This document shows positions 36,330 to 49,500 of a stretch of 64,000 nucleotides of DNA, one piece after another. The notes under the pieces are model-generated. The model had not been told where the DNA came from. It did not search any database and saw nothing but the letters and a program-made list of their open reading frames with translations. The first letter of the stretch is position 1. The number at the start of each line of letters is the position of its first letter. A program made the translations under genes and the position numbers. This stretch comes from Mimachlamys varia (lineage: Eukaryota; Mollusca; Bivalvia; Pectinida; Pectinidae), in the NCBI GenBank assembly GCA_947623455.1, contig OX392532.1, positions 26,138,792 to 26,202,791 on the forward strand, given 5' to 3'.

Positions 36330-39180
36330 AAATGTCCGTGTCCCTCACCTTGATTTTTCACAATCATGGGAAATTATTCCCAAAAACATGCCTCGCGAAT
36401 ATTTTCTCCTTGGCTCTGACTAAAGGAGACATGCTACTACATATGTATATTATGGTTCAGGGTCTTCTTGCACTGCAGAAAAACGTGAAAATGTTTTTTA
36501 TACATATTTGGTCACTGTGACACTGAAAGTAGGTCCAGCTAAGCAATATCCTTTTATATTTGAACCTTGGCCTTGAAGAAAGAAGGCCATTATTTTAGGA
36601 AAGCTTTTAGTTCTTTATACTAGGTACTGGCCAAATATCAGTACTCTATGCTTTCTAGATTTTACATATTTACCCAATGAACTTGAAATTTAAAGTAGGA
36701 CGAGGCCATTTATTTGAGGTTACTGTATAGTGTACACATCATGCCAAGTACATAATGGCTAACTATCGGTTCTCCAGACATTGTTTATCAGAACAATTTT
36801 AAAGGATCTTTTTTACATATATATTTAACCTCCATGACCTTTGTGGAAGTCAAGGTCAATGTAGAATATGCTGCTATCACAAGCGGTTCATATGTCCTGT
36901 ATCACTCACCTATATATCATACTGCTGTATTTAACTAATCACTGACAAACGATCTTTCAAAAAGATTCCGGGGACAGGGAAAGACCCCAAGATCCATCCT
37001 CGAGCATATCTGAGTAAAAGTTTGATTGTGGGTTGGAGGTCTGTTTCAATGATACAACCACTTGGGAAATAAGACTGTACATTCAACTGTTACAGAGAGG
37101 CGGGATCAATTTTACTATCATGTCTGTATCCGTCTATATACGCACAGCAACTCTATATAAAGATTTGAGATGGGGAAGGAGATATTCGTCTCGAAGGTTG
37201 GGGTAGGCCCCGGAGCCATCCTGGAAGCATATGTGTATTCGTCTCTATATTAGCAGTTGTATGTATGGTTATTAGGTGGGTATCTCAACCAATTTTAAAG
37301 TTAAAAAGAGGACAAAATGGACCTGAATCGCTCATCTGCTGGTGTACTATAATAAAGCTACAGCTTACAAATGGGAATGTCCAAGATCAAAAGAATTTTT
37401 AGAAAGATTTTAATATTACACTTGTGACCTTGAACGTTGACAGAGGTCATTAATTTGAACAAACTTGATAGTCCTGCATCCCAGCTTGCTAAATCAGTAC
37501 CCCGGGCATTCAGGTTAATGAGAGAAATTCTCTGAAATTTAAAGACAATTGACATTTGTGACTTTGAAATGGGTCAATGTCACTCATTCCAGCATATCTC
37601 ATGCTTATTATCAACAACTTTGGACGCATGGTTATTGAAAACTTGTTCGAAGATTTAAAAATAAATTTGGCCCCTGTGACCTTGAAAGTAAGCAAGATCA
37701 ATCATTTGAAGAAACTTGATGCCTTTTATCCCAGCTAACCCGATACTACTCAGTAGCCTTGGCCTTTTAGTTATTGAGAAGTTGTTGAAGATTTTTTAAC
37801 AGTCTCGACCTCGAAAGTTGGTAAAGGTTATTTATTTTTAACAAACATTGTAGTAGCCCATTGTCGAAACATATTTCATACCTTATATCAGAACCATCCC
37901 CCTTTATACGTTACTGTAGAGTCCTTGAAAATGTAAGACATTTGACCATTGTGCTCTTGAAAACAGGTCAATGTCAAACATCCCAGCATGCGTCATGTCT
38001 AATATTAGTCCCCTTGTCCTTATACTTAACAGTAATTGAGAACTTGAGAAGAAAACTTTAACCAAATCTTATCTATGTGACCTTAAAAGTAGGTCAAGGT
38101 CATTCATTTGAACAAACATTGTAGCCCTTCATCCCCGAATGCGTCGTACCAGTGCACTAGGTATTGAAAAATAAAAGCTTGACGTTGGACAGACAACGGA
38201 TCAAGACATAGTCCTTCCGAGCATATCAGCTTCAAATCAATAGGCACCATCCCCTCAACTAGTTAGGTGTCAATCGCTTGATATGTTCCATCCCAAGAAA
38301 ATGTCACACAGGTCAAAATACTCAAGTCTCCATTCTCCCTGATACCATTGTGCACTTATGAATCCTAACTACAAAGGGGTTCTTACAACAGAATGTTGTT
38401 TTACGATTTATATGATTGTAGTTGGTTATGATATTAACTTATTTGTCCCTTGTAAGTTTGAGAGTAGGTCAAGGTCATTCATTTTTATGAACTTGGTAAC
38501 CCTTCATTTAAGCAAGCTACATGCCAAATATCAGTACCCTGGGAATTTCGAGTATTGAGAAGAAGTTTCTTACAACATTTGACCCCTGATACCTTTCAAA
38601 GTAAACCATGGTCTTTCATTCGAAAAAAAATTGGTAGCCCTTCATCCAAGCATGCTAAAGGCCAAATATCAGTGCCCTAGGCCCTAAGGTTACTGAGAAG
38701 AAGTTACTTAAAATTAGTTTATTTTAACATATTTGACCCGTTACCTTGAAAGTTGGTCTAGGTAATTCATTTGAACAAACTAGCCCTTCATGCTACTGGC
38801 TAAATATCAGTTGCTTGAAGATTTTAACATATTTTACTTTGAAAGAGGGTCAAGGTCATTCATTTGAACAATCTTGTGGCCCTTCATCCCAGCATGGTAC
38901 AAGCGACATAATAGTTCTCTTGACCTTTCGGTTATTTAGAAGGAATTTCTTGAAGATTTTAACATATTTAGACGCTGTAACCTTGAAGTAAGCCATGGTC
39001 ATTCATTTTAACAAATTTGGTAGCCTTTCATCTCAGCCTGCCCCATGTATAATATCATCACCCTAGGCCTTTCGGTTATTGGAAAGTTGTTTGAATAAAA
39101 AGCACGGCGGACGGCACACGATGGCTGTAGATCATCACGACCCTTTGGGTCAGATGACCTAACAAGAGATCCCAGAGTAG
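36330..39180. repeat. Dispersed repeat family A, large degenerate block
   Basis: Roughly 150-170 bp monomers in one orientation, each with a gtgaccttgaaagtaggtca-like segment, tcaaggtcattcatttgaac, a cccttcatcc..agcatgcta block, ccaaatatcagtaccc, and a ttggttattgagaag block. Start-like modules (aatggacctgaatcgctca, 37318) and an end-like module occur within the tract. The end-like module has a gaccctttgggtc hairpin at 39139-39151 and cagatgacctaacaagag. The block may therefore comprise several adjacent elements. Many small open frames here are spurious. Confidence 0.85.
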
Positions 39181-39379
39181 TCTTGACGACCATCATCGAT
39201 GATTTTTCATTAATTCTAAGAAAGTTGGATCTTTTCCCTTCTTTAATCTTAGTTATATAAATTACCTTTGAAACCTAATAATAGTTAAAAGATTTATTAT
39301 CAAGAGTTTCGTTTTTATGAATAGTTCCAAAACATTCTTATATTTCTTAAAAAATAACCATAAAATACTTTGTCAACAT

Positions 39380-41310
39380 ACAAAACGGCCGTCTGGTGGT
39401 CATATTTCCCCCTGCAGCAGTCCAATAATTAGACCATGCACACCTAGGGACTAAATAAAACATGCTTATGAAATTTGGAAAGGACTTCTCAAGAAATAGC
39501 GATTTTAGTCAAAATCCAAAATGGCCACCTTTCTGCCATATTGTTTATTCGATCTGTCCGAAAATGGACCATGCACAACAAGGCACCAAGGGGAACCTAC
39601 ATATGAAATTTGAAAATGATTTATCCAATACTTCCAAGAAATAGCGATAATACACTATTAAGATATAGCGGTAATAATCTATAAAATCGAAGATATGTTT
39701 TATCGGATCTGTCCGAAAATCGACACAGCACCACTAGGCACCTAGGGAAACCTGCATATGAAATATGAGAAAGATCCACTCAGATCTTCTCAAGATACAA
39801 CGGAAACAAATTTTCATTGTCAAATCAAAGATGGCCGCCTGTCAGCCATTTTGGTTTTTTTCCGGTCAGTCCCAAAGTCAATACAGCACAACTAGGGACC
39901 AAGCATACGGAATTTGAGAAAGATCCATAAAGTACTTCTCAAGAAATAACGGTAACAAAAAAATGTCTAAGGACGGAGTACTGTATGGACCACGGACGCA
40001 GGGCGATTTGAATAGCCAACCGTCTGATTCAAAAGAACATGGTAAGATTTGACCCCTCTAACACAGAAAGAATGGCACAGCTATTTCCATATACATGTAC
40101 AATCTTTGTTTGGATCCATCAAAATATCACGTCTCTAGGCCTTTTGGTATTTTAAAAGGATATTTAACAAATTTTTCAATCATTCTTAGAAAGATGGATC
40201 TTTTCCCTTCTTATTTTAACTCTCTTTATTTATTCAATCTTAGTTCTATAAATTTCCCTTGAAACTTAAAATAGTTGAAAGAAGATCTTTTGATTTTTTC
40301 TTGAAAATGAAATAGTTGGGAGGTCTCGAGTTTTATTTTTCCGTCAGTTCCAAATTCAAAATCCACATTGTATTTCTTAAACGACAGAAACCTACATATG
40401 GAATTTGAGGATCCATCATTGAAGTACTTCTCAAAAAATAGTGATAACAAGCTTTAAATGGTAAAATCAAAGATGACCGCCATTCAGTTTTTCCAGTCAC
40501 ACCCAAAATCAAAAGGGCACAACTAAGCATCAACATATGAAATTTAAGCAAGATCCATCAAATACTTCTCAAGAACTAAAGAAAAAGCGACCACAAACTA
40601 TTAATGCAAATTCAAAGATAGCCGCTGTCGGCCATATTGTTTTTCGGGTCGTTTTTTTTTTAAGTGACAATGCACTTCTCCAGAAATAGCGATCACAAAC
40701 TTTAAATGCAAAATCCCAAGACGGCCATATTATTTTAATGATCAGCTTGAAAAGTACTTCTCAAGAACTAAAGAAATAGCGATCATAAACTATTAATGCA
40801 AATTCAAAGAAAGCTGAGAAGGATTCATCCAGTACCTTCCAAGAAATAGCGATCGCGCAAAATCCAAGATGGCCGCTCATCGGCCATATTGTTTTTCGGA
40901 TGGGTTTAAAAATAGCAATGCACAAGAAGGAACCAAGGCGAACCTACATATGAAATTTGAGAAGGATCTATCCAGTATTTCTCAAGAAATAGCAATCACA
41001 AACTTTAAATGCAAAATCCAAGATGGCCGTCCATAGTTTTTCAGATGGGCTTAACCAATTGACAATGCACAAGTAGGGACCAAGGGGAACCTGCATATGA
41101 AATTTGAAAAAGATCTTTCCAGTACTTCAAGAAATACCTATCATAAACTATTAATGCAAAATCCAAGATGGTCGCCTATCGGCCATTTTGTTTTGCGGAT
41201 CTGCTTTTTTCTTTTATAAAACTTGACAAAGCACAACTTAGGACAAAGGGGAACCTGCATATGAAATTTGAGAAAGATCCAACAATTTCTTTCAAAGAAA
41301 TAGCTATCAC
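39380..41310. repeat. Dispersed repeat family B, about 170-bp degenerate monomers
   Basis: Monomers contain aaaatccaagatggccgcc, cggccatattgtttttcgga, a gacaatgcacaactagggac block, cctgcatatgaaatttgaga, aagatccatccagtacttct and caagaaatagcgat. At least nine imperfect copies run in one orientation. Family B lies between two blocks of family A, both ending in similar short gtcatctgacc-like modules. No protein is encoded; frames of 60-74 codons do not persist between monomers. Confidence 0.85.
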
Positions 41311-41339
41311 AAGCAACAGGGTAATTTGAAAAGTAGTTG

Positions 41340-43205
41340 CAAAGTTTAAATAGATTTGACCCCCCACCCCCGTGATCTTAAATGGTTCAAGGTCATTTCT
41401 TTTAGAAAACTTAGTTTGGCTTCATTGAAGGAAGCTACCAGTTGAATATAAGGTATCTATGTCTCACGATATTTCAGAAGTTGTTTGAATGTTTCGACAT
41501 ATCTATTCAAGTAGGTCAAATGATTTTCCTCGCAAACTTTCTTCAGCTTCTTCAAAGAAAGCTAGAAGCCAATGTTTATATCACTAGGCCTTTCAGCATT
41601 TCAGAAGAAGTTGTTTAAAAGAGAAGTTGATGGACAACGCACCATCACATAAGCTTATTTGTCCTTTTGGGCAAGGGAGCTGAAACCTACCATACAATTA
41701 CAGGCAAGTTATCAATGTACGAGATCAAAATAACACTTTGAAAGATATTAACATATTACATCTGTGATCTTGAAAATGGGCCAAGGTCATTTATCTAAGC
41801 AAACTTGTAGCCATTTATCGAAGTATGCTTCAGGTCAAATATCGCTACTTTTCATTTGATGGCATTTGACCCCCATGACCTTAAAGATGGACAAGGTCAT
41901 TCATTTGAACAAAATTGTTAATCATTCATACCAACATGCTACACGTCTAATATCAGCACTCTGGGCATGTGTTTAATGAAAACATTTGTCTGAATAAACA
42001 AGAGGTCCATATATAATTATTTTTTCTTCATTAAAATTATTGCGATATAAGATCTTTGACCACTGAAACCTTGCAAAAGGGTCTGACCGTGAACAAGCTT
42101 GGTATCCCTTCCTACTAACATAATATCGATAGCCTGGCCTTTTGGCTATTAAGGAGTTTAAGATTTTTTAAACCACTTGACCCCAATCACACACGACCTT
42201 GAAAGCGAGTCAAGGTCATTCATCTGAACAAATTTCATAGCCTTTCATACAAACAAAGTATCAGTACTCCATGCCTTTTATTGATAAACATTCGTCTCAA
42301 CATGCTACAGGCCAAATATCAGTACCATAAGCCTATTGGTTATTGACAAGTTTGTCAATATTTACAAGAAATTTCACCCCTGTGACCTTGAAAGTGGATC
42401 AAGGTTAACGTTATTCTTTTGAACAAACTTTGTAGCCCTTCATCCCAATCATCAGTAATTATAAGTACCCAGTGCCTTTTGGTTATTGAGAAGTTGCATT
42501 TCATCCCAATGACCATGCAAGTAGGTCAAGGTCATTCATTTGAATAAACTTAATAGCTCTTCATCCCAGCATGCTTTATGCCAAATATCAGTACCCCAGG
42601 CTTTTCAGTTACGAGGTTTCTTTTAGATTTCAAAACATTTGGCCACTGTGACCTTGAAAGTGTGTCAAGGTCAGTCAGTTGAATTCATTTGAGCATGCTA
42701 AAACTAAATAACAGTATCCTTGGTGTTTAAGTATCCTCAATATTCAGGGGTTACGATCGCCTATGCCCTCATCACCCCTGGAATATGTCATGGAAAATCT
42801 GTGTGCACCACTTCTGTTTAGGAGAAAAGAAGACTGGTTCAACCCTTGTAATCTTCAAAGGACTGGCATGCATTATACAATCAGTTAATTTTTTTTTACC
42901 TTAGCGTTCAGTTTTGCCATGACAAATTCCAGGGATGTAGAGAGTGAAAGTGATCGTACCCCTGGATATCAAGGATGGTGGCCCTGGTTTAGTTATTGAC
43001 AAGTTGTTTGAAAGTCTTGTAACACATTTTAACCTTTGACGGTGAAAGTAGGTCAAGGTCATTCATTAGAACGATTTGTAGTCCTTCATCAAAACATGCT
43101 ACACCCATAATATCAGCACCCTGGGCATTTTACTTATTGAGAGTACTTTTGAAGTAAAACTTTATGCATGGCGGATGACGACGAATGAAGCACAATAGCT
43201 ACAGG
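41340..43205. repeat. Dispersed repeat family A, second large block
   Basis: The monomer is the same as at 36330-39180, with clear cores at about 41390, 41770, 41890, 42200, 42390, 42520, 42660 and 43050. The block is interrupted by the TIR element at 42732-42977. It ends near 43205 with a caggtcatcatgatcatctg palindromic module comparable to that at 39130. Confidence 0.85.
42732..42977. mobile_element. TIR element, about 60-bp inverted ends (copy 2)
   Basis: The left arm tatcctcaatattcaggggt ... acccctggaatatgtcatgg pairs with the right arm gccatgacaaattccaggga ... gtacccctggatatcaagga. The interior carries gtgtgcacc...aggagaaaag and cagttttgccatgac as in copy 1. It is inserted into a repeat family A monomer, so it post-dates that repeat. 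Confidence 0.85.
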
Positions 43206-44730
43206 TCATCATGATCATCTGACCAAAAAGTTGATGCCGAACGTAAGGAAAGATACAGGGCCATGGCGATTTAAACAGGCCGAAATCGTTGTACATGAAA
43301 AACCAGTTATAGATAGGTGTTTGACAGCAGTCCTGATTTTTCTGGAATTACATAAAACAACTACACTTTGTTTAATTGGCAACATAGTATTTATGCTGAA
43401 AGATGATTATCTGTTAATCCTACATAAGGGAATCCAAACTCAGTAAGTGTATTGGTAAATAATATACCCTCATCACATCCGACTCAGGAAAGCACTTCCT
43501 GCAATAGCCTTGCCTTATCCAAGCTAAGCCTGCAGTGGTAATCTTTGTTCATAAACAAAATATCACATTGTTTTCTCAAACAATTAACTGATGTACTGTA
43601 AAGCATACATGAAATAGCACTGGTAATTATACACATATATACTAGTACACATTACATCGAAATACTTGGTTGTTGGTAAGTCCTTGTATATAGCCCACTC
43701 ACATTAAATTTGTCCATCCCCATTTTTTATTTATTTATTTATCTATATATATATATATTCAAGATATATATACATCCAGGAATAACTGGTTAGTATAAAA
43801 AGAAATCAGAGAATAGTAAAGTTTATCTATAGAAAGTATATCGCTATACACATCAGCAAGATCAATTATCATGAATGCCAGAAAAAGTCAAAACTCATAT
43901 ATTTTTTTTCCCATAAATATCTACAGATTTCACCAATATATGTAAAATGAATGGAGAATAGCTTCTATTATTAACTAAAAACTGTGACAGAATAATATTA
44001 ACAATCATGGCTCGTTCGACAGCAGTTTAATATTCTCTAATAATCTATCAAATGAGGCAGCTTAACGATTTTAAACATGAGTGCACCAATTTCTGTAATC
44101 AGTATTATCCATTTCTGCTTAGCATTGAATGGGAGTACCTATACAATTGCATACACAAACAAGTACTGTATATGCAGAATCATGAACCTACTTAATCCTA
44201 CATACTCATCATTGGATTCTGCAGGCATCGAGCAGTTTTCATTTGACTAATGTTGTAAAGTCATACTAATACTGGACAATACGCTTGTGCGAGTTTCAAT
44301 TTCTTATTTTTGTGGTTTGTGATATAGCAGACTACATCTGCAGAGTAAAAGGAATTCATTGAAGCAGTTATCATCAGAACGTCTTTACAAATGAACAGAT
44401 ATTTGCAGGTCACATATCATTTCCAATCACCAAAGCAGTTGCGATAAAGCCGTGCATGTCTCAAATGCCGTATCGCGCTGGCAAAAGTAATGCAAACCAT
44501 CACACTGTTTCATCCTCTCCTCAGGAAATTGGTCCTCGATTTAAGAATCCAATCAGTTGACTTAACATTGGTGAACCTCAGGTAAAGAAGAGATGAGTAA
44601 ACAGGTTTATAATGCAGATAAAAAGATTAAATTTGTGTGCAAATGGTTACTTTCTCAGACGAGCTCAGAGTCACCATATGATTATAGCCTATGAACTTGT
44701 ACACAGCTGTAAGGAATATCTAAGATGTCA
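43206..44730. other. Gene-free stretch 3' of profilin 2
   Basis: Unique AT-rich DNA. On the minus strand, overlapping AATAAA motifs occur at about 43727-43742, roughly 1 kb beyond the profilin 2 stop. They could serve as a polyadenylation signal, but nearer non-canonical sites cannot be excluded. An (at)n patch lies at 43744-43757. No exon is recognised. Confidence 0.45.
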
Positions 44731-45153
44731 TCACATGTTCATACTTTCAAGGTACTCTGCTATTACTCCTACGGCTTTATTAGCATTGCCCTGTTGTGAG
44801 CCCTCCGGACAATGTGCCATCACTATTGCCGTCTTGGATGCTTGCATGGTTATCGCACCCTCACCCTTTTTCTTAGCGTAAACAATTTTTTTATCCTCCT
44901 CTCTGAGAAACTGATATTTTACTCCTTCAATATGAACACCGCCGCCCATAAATGGAGTAAAATCTTTGCTCTTAAATGCTGCAGCAATTGTCGCACATTC
45001 GGTTGATTTGGCTTTGTATGCATTTGCATGACCCTCCGTGGTCCATGCGGCACCTCCATCCAATCCGAAAATGCAGGCCTTGTCTACATGTGCAGTTCCT
45101 CCAGCATCCTTACTCTGGGCAACCAGGTTGTCAATGTAGGAATCCCAAGACAT
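44731..45153 (-). CDS. Profilin, paralogue 2
   Basis: A complete 140-residue profilin, a cytosolic regulator of actin assembly that binds G-actin and proline-rich ligands. It starts MSWDSYIDNL and retains Trp3, Tyr6, the LDGGAAW segment with Trp37, KYQFLREED, ITMQASKT and AHCPEGSQQG. It ends in the same helix, YLESMNM, as paralogue 1. Hand alignment to paralogue 1 needs no gaps and gives about 65% identity; differences cluster in residues 17-24 and 46-75, away from the two termini. The ATG at 45153 is the first in the exon, and the acceptor tcgtttcag ends 16 nt upstream. The coding region has no introns. A TTTAAAGGCC-ended element lies about 0.4 kb upstream. The divergence implies an old duplication with possible subfunctionalisation; expression cannot be judged from the sequence. 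Confidence 0.96.
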   Translation of the reverse strand: MSWDSYIDNLVAQSKDAGGTAHVDKACIFGLDGGAAWTTEGHANAYKAKSTECATIAAAFKSKDFTPFMGGGVHIEGVKYQFLREEDKKIVYAKKKGEGAITMQASKTAIVMAHCPEGSQQGNANKAVGVIAEYLESMNM

Positions 45154-45169
45154 TTTGAAAGGTGAGAAT

Positions 45170-45180
45170 CTGAAACGAGA
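45170..45180 (-). other. 3' splice site of a 5'UTR intron, profilin 2
   Basis: On the minus strand, ttctcgtttcag precedes attctcacctttcaaa and then the ATG. The acceptor closely resembles that of paralogue 1 (tttgtttcag). The upstream donor and exon are not identified. Confidence 0.75.
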
Positions 45181-45545
45181 ACAAAACTGCTAGATCAAGG
45201 TCTGATATAGGTTTCGGGAATACAATTTTATGTCTAAAGTTGTTGCTTTAACATAAATGCACCATGCAGTCCTTCCTCTATCATGTTATTATATTCATTT
45301 AATATGATTATCATCTCATGGCTAAATAACTTATATATTATGATGAATTATACATACGACAACCTGATTAAAATGGATATATCCTTATTCTCACTCTTTA
45401 GTGTATACAAAATGTATAAGGATCTGACAACATCCCATATGAGGCTATGTTCTGGTGACTTTTATCGCCCCCATTTCACACTCCAGTAGAATTTTCTGAT
45501 TTATGATAGGTCACAGCACAAAATCATTTCCTCACAAAAGTACAT

Positions 45546-45945
45546 AAAGGCCAAATATACGTAGCTTCAGGAATTTTTTGGGGATTCTGGAAAATTATGG
45601 AAAAAATTCCAGTTGATAACCATGCAAAAATAAACCTAAAACAAAGTAAACCTGAGCGGTAACTAATAATAATAAACTCTTGACAAAAAAAATCAGAAAA
45701 ATTGAAAATAATTCAGGTGGGGACAACTTCAACAACAAGCTGAAGGTAGAAGACAGTTTAAAACGGACACGTGTTTGCAAATACTGTGTTTCAACTGCTG
45801 CTGTACCAGTAACTGTGTAAGAATTCATCTTAGATATTGCCGATATCTGAAGTTAATCTTGACTAAAACTATAAATATAATAAGATTGATTTTTGTTTCA
45901 AGTTTTGCCGAAAATTACGTACATGTATATTGAGCCTTTAAATTG
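45546..45945 (+). mobile_element. TTTAAAGGCC-ended element, copy 2
   Basis: It starts aaaggccaaatatacgtagc and ends gtacatgtatattgagcctt followed by taaa. The interior has the blocks gttgataaccatgcaaaaat, aaacaaagtaaacctgagcg, ttgaaaataattcaggtggg and gtttcaactgctgctgtacc, shared with copies 1 and 3. The 77-codon minus frame inside it is spurious. The element sits about 0.4 kb 5' of the profilin 2 ATG, within its probable intron or promoter. Confidence 0.88.
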
Positions 45946-45966
45946 TTGTGACCAAATGTAACTATT

Positions 45967-46134
45967 TAACAAATATTGCATGGCAATGAGGGCAATATGG
46001 GAGTTCATGGACTGGTCAGTCACCCAAAAATATGTATATGGACCGAAGCAAATCTGAGGTCCATATACATATTTTTAGATGACTGACCAGTCCATAAACT
46101 CCAATATTGCCCGATTGACATGCAATATTTGTTA
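45967..46134. mobile_element. Palindromic MITE, about 168 bp
   Basis: aacaaatattgcatg at the left pairs with catgcaatatttgtt at the right. Inside, gcaatatggg / cccgatt..ccaatattgc, ggactggtcagtca / tgactgaccagtcc and aaaaatatgtatatgga / tccatatacatattttt form nested arms, with a loop near 46045. It has no coding capacity. Confidence 0.85.
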
Positions 46135-46529
46135 TATTATACCTCATCTACCCAACAGGACCACATAATATGCAATAAAAACAGACCATTAGGTCAGGTG
46201 CCATTTTGCTCATTGTCTGGAATAATAAAGTCACTTGTGTATAACGTCATCCTGCAATTATGACGTCAACATACCCAGGGTATATAGCGTCGGCCTGTTG
46301 TCCTTCGACTCCGGGCAATATACGAAAATATTGACCGGAACAACTACTAGAATTGTATAGGCACTTAAATGAATGAGGTATGATACTGGATTATACGAGC
46401 AGTTTTGCCCAACAACATATTCACGGTTCTGAAAGTGGTGATTTGATTGCAATTTGGTCAATACAAAATTAAAGATCACCAGAATGTGCCCTCATATGGG
46501 ATGTTGTGAAACAGTGATGTAATAGAGTT
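46135..46529. other. No gene seen
   Basis: Unique sequence between the MITE and the 69-bp satellite. The motif tgacgtca occurs at 46261-46268 (a CRE-like octamer), but no associated promoter can be supported. Confidence 0.4.
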
Positions 46530-49500
46530 TCTACCACAATACCCTGTGTTACATTCCACTCTCAGACCATTGTATAAACATGCTGACTGTTGGATATATC
46601 TACCACAATACCCTGTGTTACATTCCACTCTCAGACCGTTGTATAAACATGCTGACTGTTGGATGTATCTACCACAATACCCTGTGTTACATTCCACTCT
46701 CAGACCATTGTATAAACGTGCTGACTGTTGGATATATCTACCACAATACCCTGTGTTACATTCCACTCTCAGACCATTGTATTAACATGCTGACTGTTGG
46801 ATATATCTACCACAATACACTGTGTTACATTCCACTCTCAGACCATTGTATTAACATGCTGACTGTTGGATATATCTACCACAATACACTGTGTTACATT
46901 CCACTCTCAGACCATTGTATTAACATGCTGACTGTTGGATATATCTACCACAATACACTGTGTTACATTCCACTCTCAGACCATTGTATAAACGTGCTGA
47001 CTGTTGGATATATCTACCACAATACCCTGTGTTACATTCCACTCTCAGACCATTGTATAAACGTGCTGACTGTTGGATATATCTACCACAATACCCTGTG
47101 TTATTCCACTCTCAGACCATTGTATAAACGTGCTGACTGTTGGATATATCTACCACAATACACTGCGTTACATTCCACTCTCAGACCGTTGTATAAACGT
47201 GCTGACTGTTGGATATATCTACCACAATACCCTGTGTTACATTCCACTCTCAGACCGTTGTATAAACATGCTGACTGTTGGATATATCTACCACAATACC
47301 CTGTGTTACATTCCACTCTCAGACCGTTGTATAAACATGCTGACTGTTGGATATATCTACCACAATACCCTGTGTTACATTCCACTCTCAGACCATTGTA
47401 TAAACATGCTGACTGTTGGATATATCTACCACAATACCCTGTGTTACATTCCACTCTCAGACCATTGTATAAACATGCTGACTGTTGGATATATCTACCA
47501 CAATACCCTGTGTTACATTCCACTCTCAGACCGTTGTATAAACATGCTGACTGTTGGATATATCTACCACAATACCCTGTGTTACATTCCACTCTCAGAC
47601 CGTTGTATAAACATGCTGACTGTTGGATATATCTACCACAATACCCTGTGTTATTCCACTCTCAGACCGTTGTATAAACGTGCTGACTGTTGGATGTATC
47701 TACCACAATACCCTGTGTTACATTCCACTCTCAGACCGTTGTATAAACATGCTGACTGTTGGATATATCTACCACAATACCCTGTGTTATTCCACTCTCA
47801 GACCGTTGTATAAACGTGCTGACTGTTGGATATATCTACCACAATACCCTGTGTTATTCCACTCTCAGACCGTTGTATAAACGTGCTGACTGTTGGATAT
47901 ATCTACCACAATACCCTGTGTTACATTCCACTCTCAGACCGTTGTATAAACATGCTGACTGTTGGATATATCTACCACAATACCCTGTGTTACAATCCAC
48001 TCTCAGACCATTGTATAAACATGCTGACTGTTGGATATATCTACCACAATACCCTGTGTTACAATCCACTCTCAGACCATTGTATAAACATGCTGACTGT
48101 TGGATATATCTACCACAATACCCTGTGTTACATTCCACTCTCAGACCATTGTATAAACGTGCTGACTGCTTGATATATCTACCACAATACCCTGTGTTAC
48201 ATTCCACTCTCAGACCATTGTATTAACATGCTGACTGTTGGATATATCTACCACAATACCCTGTGTTACATTCCACTCTCAGACCGTTGTATAAACGTGC
48301 TGACTGTTGGATATATCTACCACAATACCCTGTGTTACATTCCATTCTCAGACCGTTGTATAAACGTGCTGACTGTTGGATATATCTACCACAATACCCT
48401 GTGTTATTCCACTCTCAGACCGTTGTATAAACATGCTGACTGTTGGATATATCTACCACAATACCCTGTGTTACATTCCACTCTCAGACCATTGTATAAA
48501 CGTGCTGACTGTTGGATGTATCTACCACAATACCCTGTGTTACATTCCACTCTCAGACCGTTGTATAAACGTGCTGACTGTTTGATATATCTACCACAAT
48601 ACCCTGTGTTACATTCCACTCTCAGACCGTTGTATAAACATGCTGACTGTTGGATGTATCTACCACAATACCCTGTGTTACATTCCACTCTCAGACCATT
48701 GTATAAACATGTTGACTGTTGGATATATCTACCACAATACCCTGTACATGTGTTACATTCCACTCTCAGACCGTTGTATAAACATGCGGACTGTTGGATA
48801 TATCTACCACCATACCACGTGTTACATTCCACTCTCAGACCGTTGTATAAACGTGCTGACTGTTGGATATATCTACCACAATACCCTGTGTTACATTCCA
48901 CTCTCAGACCGTTGTATAAACATGCTGACTGTTGGATGTATCTACCACAATACCCTGTGTTACATTCCACTCTCAGACCGTTGTATTAACATGCTGACTG
49001 TCTGATATATCTACCACAATACCCTGTGTTACATTCCACTCTCAGACCGTTGTATAAACATGCTGACTGTTGGATATATCTACCACAATACCCTGTGTTA
49101 CATTCCACTCTCAGACCATTGTATAAACGTGCTGACTGCTTGATATATCTACCACAATACCCTGTGTTACATTCCACTCTCAGACCATTGTATTAACATG
49201 CTGACTGTTGGATATATCTACCACAATACCCTGTGTTACATTCCACTCTCAGACCGTTGTATAAACGTGCTGACTGTTGGATATATCTACCACAATACCC
49301 TGTGTTACATTCCATTCTCAGACCGTTGTATAAACGTGCTGACTGTTGGATATATCTACCACAATACCCTGTGTTATTCCACTCTCAGACCGTTGTATAA
49401 ACATGCTGACTGTTGGATATATCTACCACAATACCCTGTGTTACATTCCACTCTCAGACCATTGTATAAACGTGCTGACTGTTGGATGTATCTACCACAA

